A DNA stretch of 7,147 bases from Desulfonema limicola. GTDB lineage: Bacteria; Desulfobacterota; Desulfobacteria; Desulfobacterales; DYRC01. Location: positions 1 through 7,147 of the forward strand of contig DYRC01000212.1 in NCBI GenBank assembly GCA_020718925.1, given 5' to 3'. Position 1 is the stretch's first letter; each line of letters begins with the position of its first letter. The notes below the pieces were generated by a model, which saw nothing but the letters and a program-made list of their open reading frames with translations, did not search any database and had not been told where the DNA came from. The translations under genes and the position numbers were made by a program. Positions 5,821 through 7,147 of the stretch are shown piece after piece.

Positions 5821-5864
5821 AAACTCACCTCTCCCCCGGCCCCTCTCCGAAACGGAGAGGGGAG

Positions 5865-5900
5865 TCTTCCGTTCTCTTCCCCTTCTCTTTCAGTGAAGGA
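5865..5900. repeat. 36-base imperfect direct repeat, first copy
   Basis: Positions 5865-5900 match 5934-5969 at 31 of 36 bases, with a period of 69 bases. The copy includes CTTTCAG and the flanking hairpin arms, but its arms have decayed (TGAAGGA instead of GGAAGGG). It looks like an internal duplication within foldback copy 2. Confidence 0.8.
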
Positions 5901-5933
5901 ATTCAATGCGACATTCAAGGGGATAATGATCTG

Positions 5934-5969
5934 TCTTTCGTTCTTTTCCCCTTCCCTTTCAGGGAAGGG
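5934..5969. repeat. 36-base imperfect direct repeat, second copy
   Basis: Partner of 5865-5900. This copy keeps an intact palindromic core (CCCTTTCAGGG) and contains the nagZ stop codon at 5961-5959. Confidence 0.8.
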
Positions 5970-6981
5970 GGCAGGGGGTTAGGTTCAGATATCGGCGTTT
6001 CATTTCCAAAATCCGGTTAAAAGATGACAGCCCCTTTGCTTTCATGTCCTGCGAAGCCCTGAAATTATTCAGGATTTCCGCAAAAGCAGTTTCAATCTTC
6101 GGACTTCTCGCACAAATCAGAACAATATCAATTTCTGCCAAAAGAATCTGCCGGATGCAGGTGCCAAGATCATAATGCTTGGCAATCGCGCCCATGTCCA
6201 GATCATCGGTGATCACCAGTCCGTCAAAGCCCATCTTGCGGCGCAGCAAGTCGCGGGCAATCGGCACAGAAATACTTGCAGGAAAATCCGGGTCAAGCTG
6301 TTTATACAACACATGAGAAAGCATGATTCCGGCTGTTTTATGTTGAACAGCCGCATTGAAGGGCAGCAGTTCAAACTTATCCATTTCCGATGTTGCCGCG
6401 TCAGATATGGGCAAATCCAGATGCGAATCTATGCTTGTGCGTCCGATGCCCGGAAAATGCTTGGCAACTGCCATAATGCCGTTTGACTGAAGCGTTTCAA
6501 TCATCTTAACGCCCAGCCGGGACACCCTTTGCGGATCATTTCCGAAAACCCTGTCCGCCATCAGGCTCTTATCATCAGCAACATCCATCACCGGCGCAAG
6601 ATTCATGTTGATTCCGACGCTGTTCAAGTCCGCTGCCATTGTCTTGGCAGCAAGTTCTGCATCAGCTTCGGTTTTTATGACCGGATTTCCCGGAAATTGC
6701 GTAAAGGGTGGTTTGAGCCGCGCAACTCTGCCGCCTTCCTGATCTATGGAAATGAACAGCGGCGGCTGACCGCAGGAGGCTGCATATTCCTGTGCTGATT
6801 GGCAAAGCTGCTTAAGCTGTTCCGGATTTTGGGGCGATCCGGGAATGTTGCGGGAGAACAGAATAATGCCCCCGGCTTTCATATCTTTGATAAGATATTT
6901 CAATTCGCTGTTGAGTTCATATCCGTCAAAGCCGAGCATCAGACGCTGCCCGGCGATATGTTCGTCTGAAAAAGTTGTCAT
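5959..6981 (-). CDS. nagZ: Beta-N-acetylglucosaminidase NagZ-like (glycoside hydrolase family 3)
   Basis: A 340-residue single-domain GH3 enzyme. Members remove GlcNAc from GlcNAc-1,6-anhydro-muropeptides during cell-wall recycling in the cytoplasm; no signal peptide is seen. Motifs: IDQEGGRVARL (79-89, substrate-binding Asp80), NLAPVMDV (127-134), KHFPGIGRTSIDSH (174-187) with the Asp185/His187 acid-base pair, and ITDDLDM (257-263) with Asp259 as likely nucleophile. The usual KHFPGHG motif has Ile179 in place of the second His. The start at 6981 (ATG with GGAG 6 bases upstream) is preferred. An in-frame TTG at 7002 with AGGAG 7 bases upstream would add seven residues and is possible, but it fits poorly with the candidate promoter. 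The final residues NLTPCPLP and the stop are encoded by a foldback repeat, so the native C-terminus seems to have been replaced. Confidence 0.93.
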   Translation of the reverse strand: MTTFSDEHIAGQRLMLGFDGYELNSELKYLIKDMKAGGIILFSRNIPGSPQNPEQLKQLCQSAQEYAASCGQPPLFISIDQEGGRVARLKPPFTQFPGNPVIKTEADAELAAKTMAADLNSVGINMNLAPVMDVADDKSLMADRVFGNDPQRVSRLGVKMIETLQSNGIMAVAKHFPGIGRTSIDSHLDLPISDAATSEMDKFELLPFNAAVQHKTAGIMLSHVLYKQLDPDFPASISVPIARDLLRRKMGFDGLVITDDLDMGAIAKHYDLGTCIRQILLAEIDIVLICARSPKIETAFAEILNNFRASQDMKAKGLSSFNRILEMKRRYLNLTPCPLP

Positions 6982-7016
6982 GTCGTACTCCATTATATAC
7001 AAAGGACTGCTCCTGA

Positions 7017-7045
7017 TTCGTAATTCATTCTTTTTGCTTTGTCAA
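7017..7045 (-). promoter_or_regulatory. Candidate promoter for nagZ
   Basis: On the minus strand a perfect TTGACA (7045-7040) is followed after 17 bases by TACGAA (7022-7017), three of six matches to a -10 box. Transcription would begin near 7010, leaving about 29 bases before the ATG at 6981 and cutting into the Shine-Dalgarno of the alternative TTG start. A perfect TATAAT (6996-6991) lies downstream but has no good -35 and would leave almost no leader for the ATG. Confidence 0.35.
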
Positions 7046-7147
7046 ATCGTTTTACTCAGCAATTTTAATTTTAATTTTTTTTTGGTAGTCCTTATGAGTT
7101 ACGCACTTGGATTTTAAGATATTGATTTTATTGATAGCGATTTGTGC

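Larger units (their letters stand above)
5824..5985. repeat. GC-rich foldback element, copy 2 (expanded, inverted relative to copy 1)
   Basis: The left part has a perfect 10-bp hairpin (5840-5849 CCCCTCTCCG, loop AAA, 5853-5862). The right part has another perfect 10-bp hairpin (5948-5957 CCCCTTCCCT, loop TTC, 5961-5970) followed by GGGGG and TTAGGT. Read on the minus strand, 5985-5948 repeats the left half of copy 1 (AACCTAACCCCC, then the same hairpin with a GAA loop). The outer left end CTCACCT also begins copy 1. Between the hairpins is about 85 bases, including a decayed extra hairpin unit near 5879-5898. This repeat fills the whole nagZ-tsaD gap and overlaps the end of nagZ. Confidence 0.85.

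Noticed and set aside
7082..7120. Possible insertion-sequence end around GAGTTACGCACTTGG
   Set aside because: It looked vaguely like a transposon terminus from memory, but there is no inverted partner, target duplication or transposase in the window.

Overview
The window looks like ordinary chromosomal DNA from a Gram-negative bacterium of moderate GC content. It carries a predicted lipoprotein, a cytoplasmic GH3 NagZ-type glucosaminidase (usual in Gram-negative peptidoglycan recycling) and a flavoprotein with extra cysteine motifs of a kind common in anaerobes. A fused PabB-PabC gene and abundant short repeats would fit a Desulfobacterota-like genome. That placement is an inference from memory, not proven here.

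Layout. A leftward cluster runs from about 2346 to 39: a flavodoxin-like NAD(P)H:FMN reductase with a zinc-ribbon-like tail (1510-2346), a small lipoprotein (935-1417) whose stop overlaps the start of a gamma-class carbonic anhydrase-like protein (429-938), and a HicB-type antitoxin-like gene (39-362) with no HicA partner in view. A 269-base divergent intergenic region (2347-2615) follows. It holds a GC-rich foldback element and a candidate promoter on each side. Rightward comes one large gene, a PabB-PabC fusion for 4-aminobenzoate synthesis (2616-4814). It converges on tsaD with a single base between the two stop codons. Leftward again, nagZ (5959-6981) is followed by tsaD (4816-5820); the 138 bases between them are almost entirely a second foldback element. 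The right end (6982-7147) is an AT-rich leader with a candidate nagZ promoter.

The genes serve unrelated housekeeping jobs: folate precursor synthesis, t6A tRNA modification, cell-wall recycling, possible CO2/bicarbonate chemistry and redox. The only obvious cotranscribed pair with translational coupling is lipoprotein plus gamma-carbonic anhydrase. I see no phage genes, transposase, CRISPR array, rRNA or tRNA.

The most interesting content is repeat invasion of functional sequence. Two copies of a foldback family lie in opposite orientation. One supplies the last codons and stop of nagZ at one end and the Shine-Dalgarno of tsaD at the other. Two heptanucleotide arrays (unit GTGAGAA), also in opposite orientation, sit in frame inside the pabBC coding sequence, at a domain linker and at a probable loop. 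A dnaX-type slippery heptamer at the lipoprotein/carbonic anhydrase junction could give a membrane-anchored fusion by -1 frameshifting. I found no convincing new multi-gene system.
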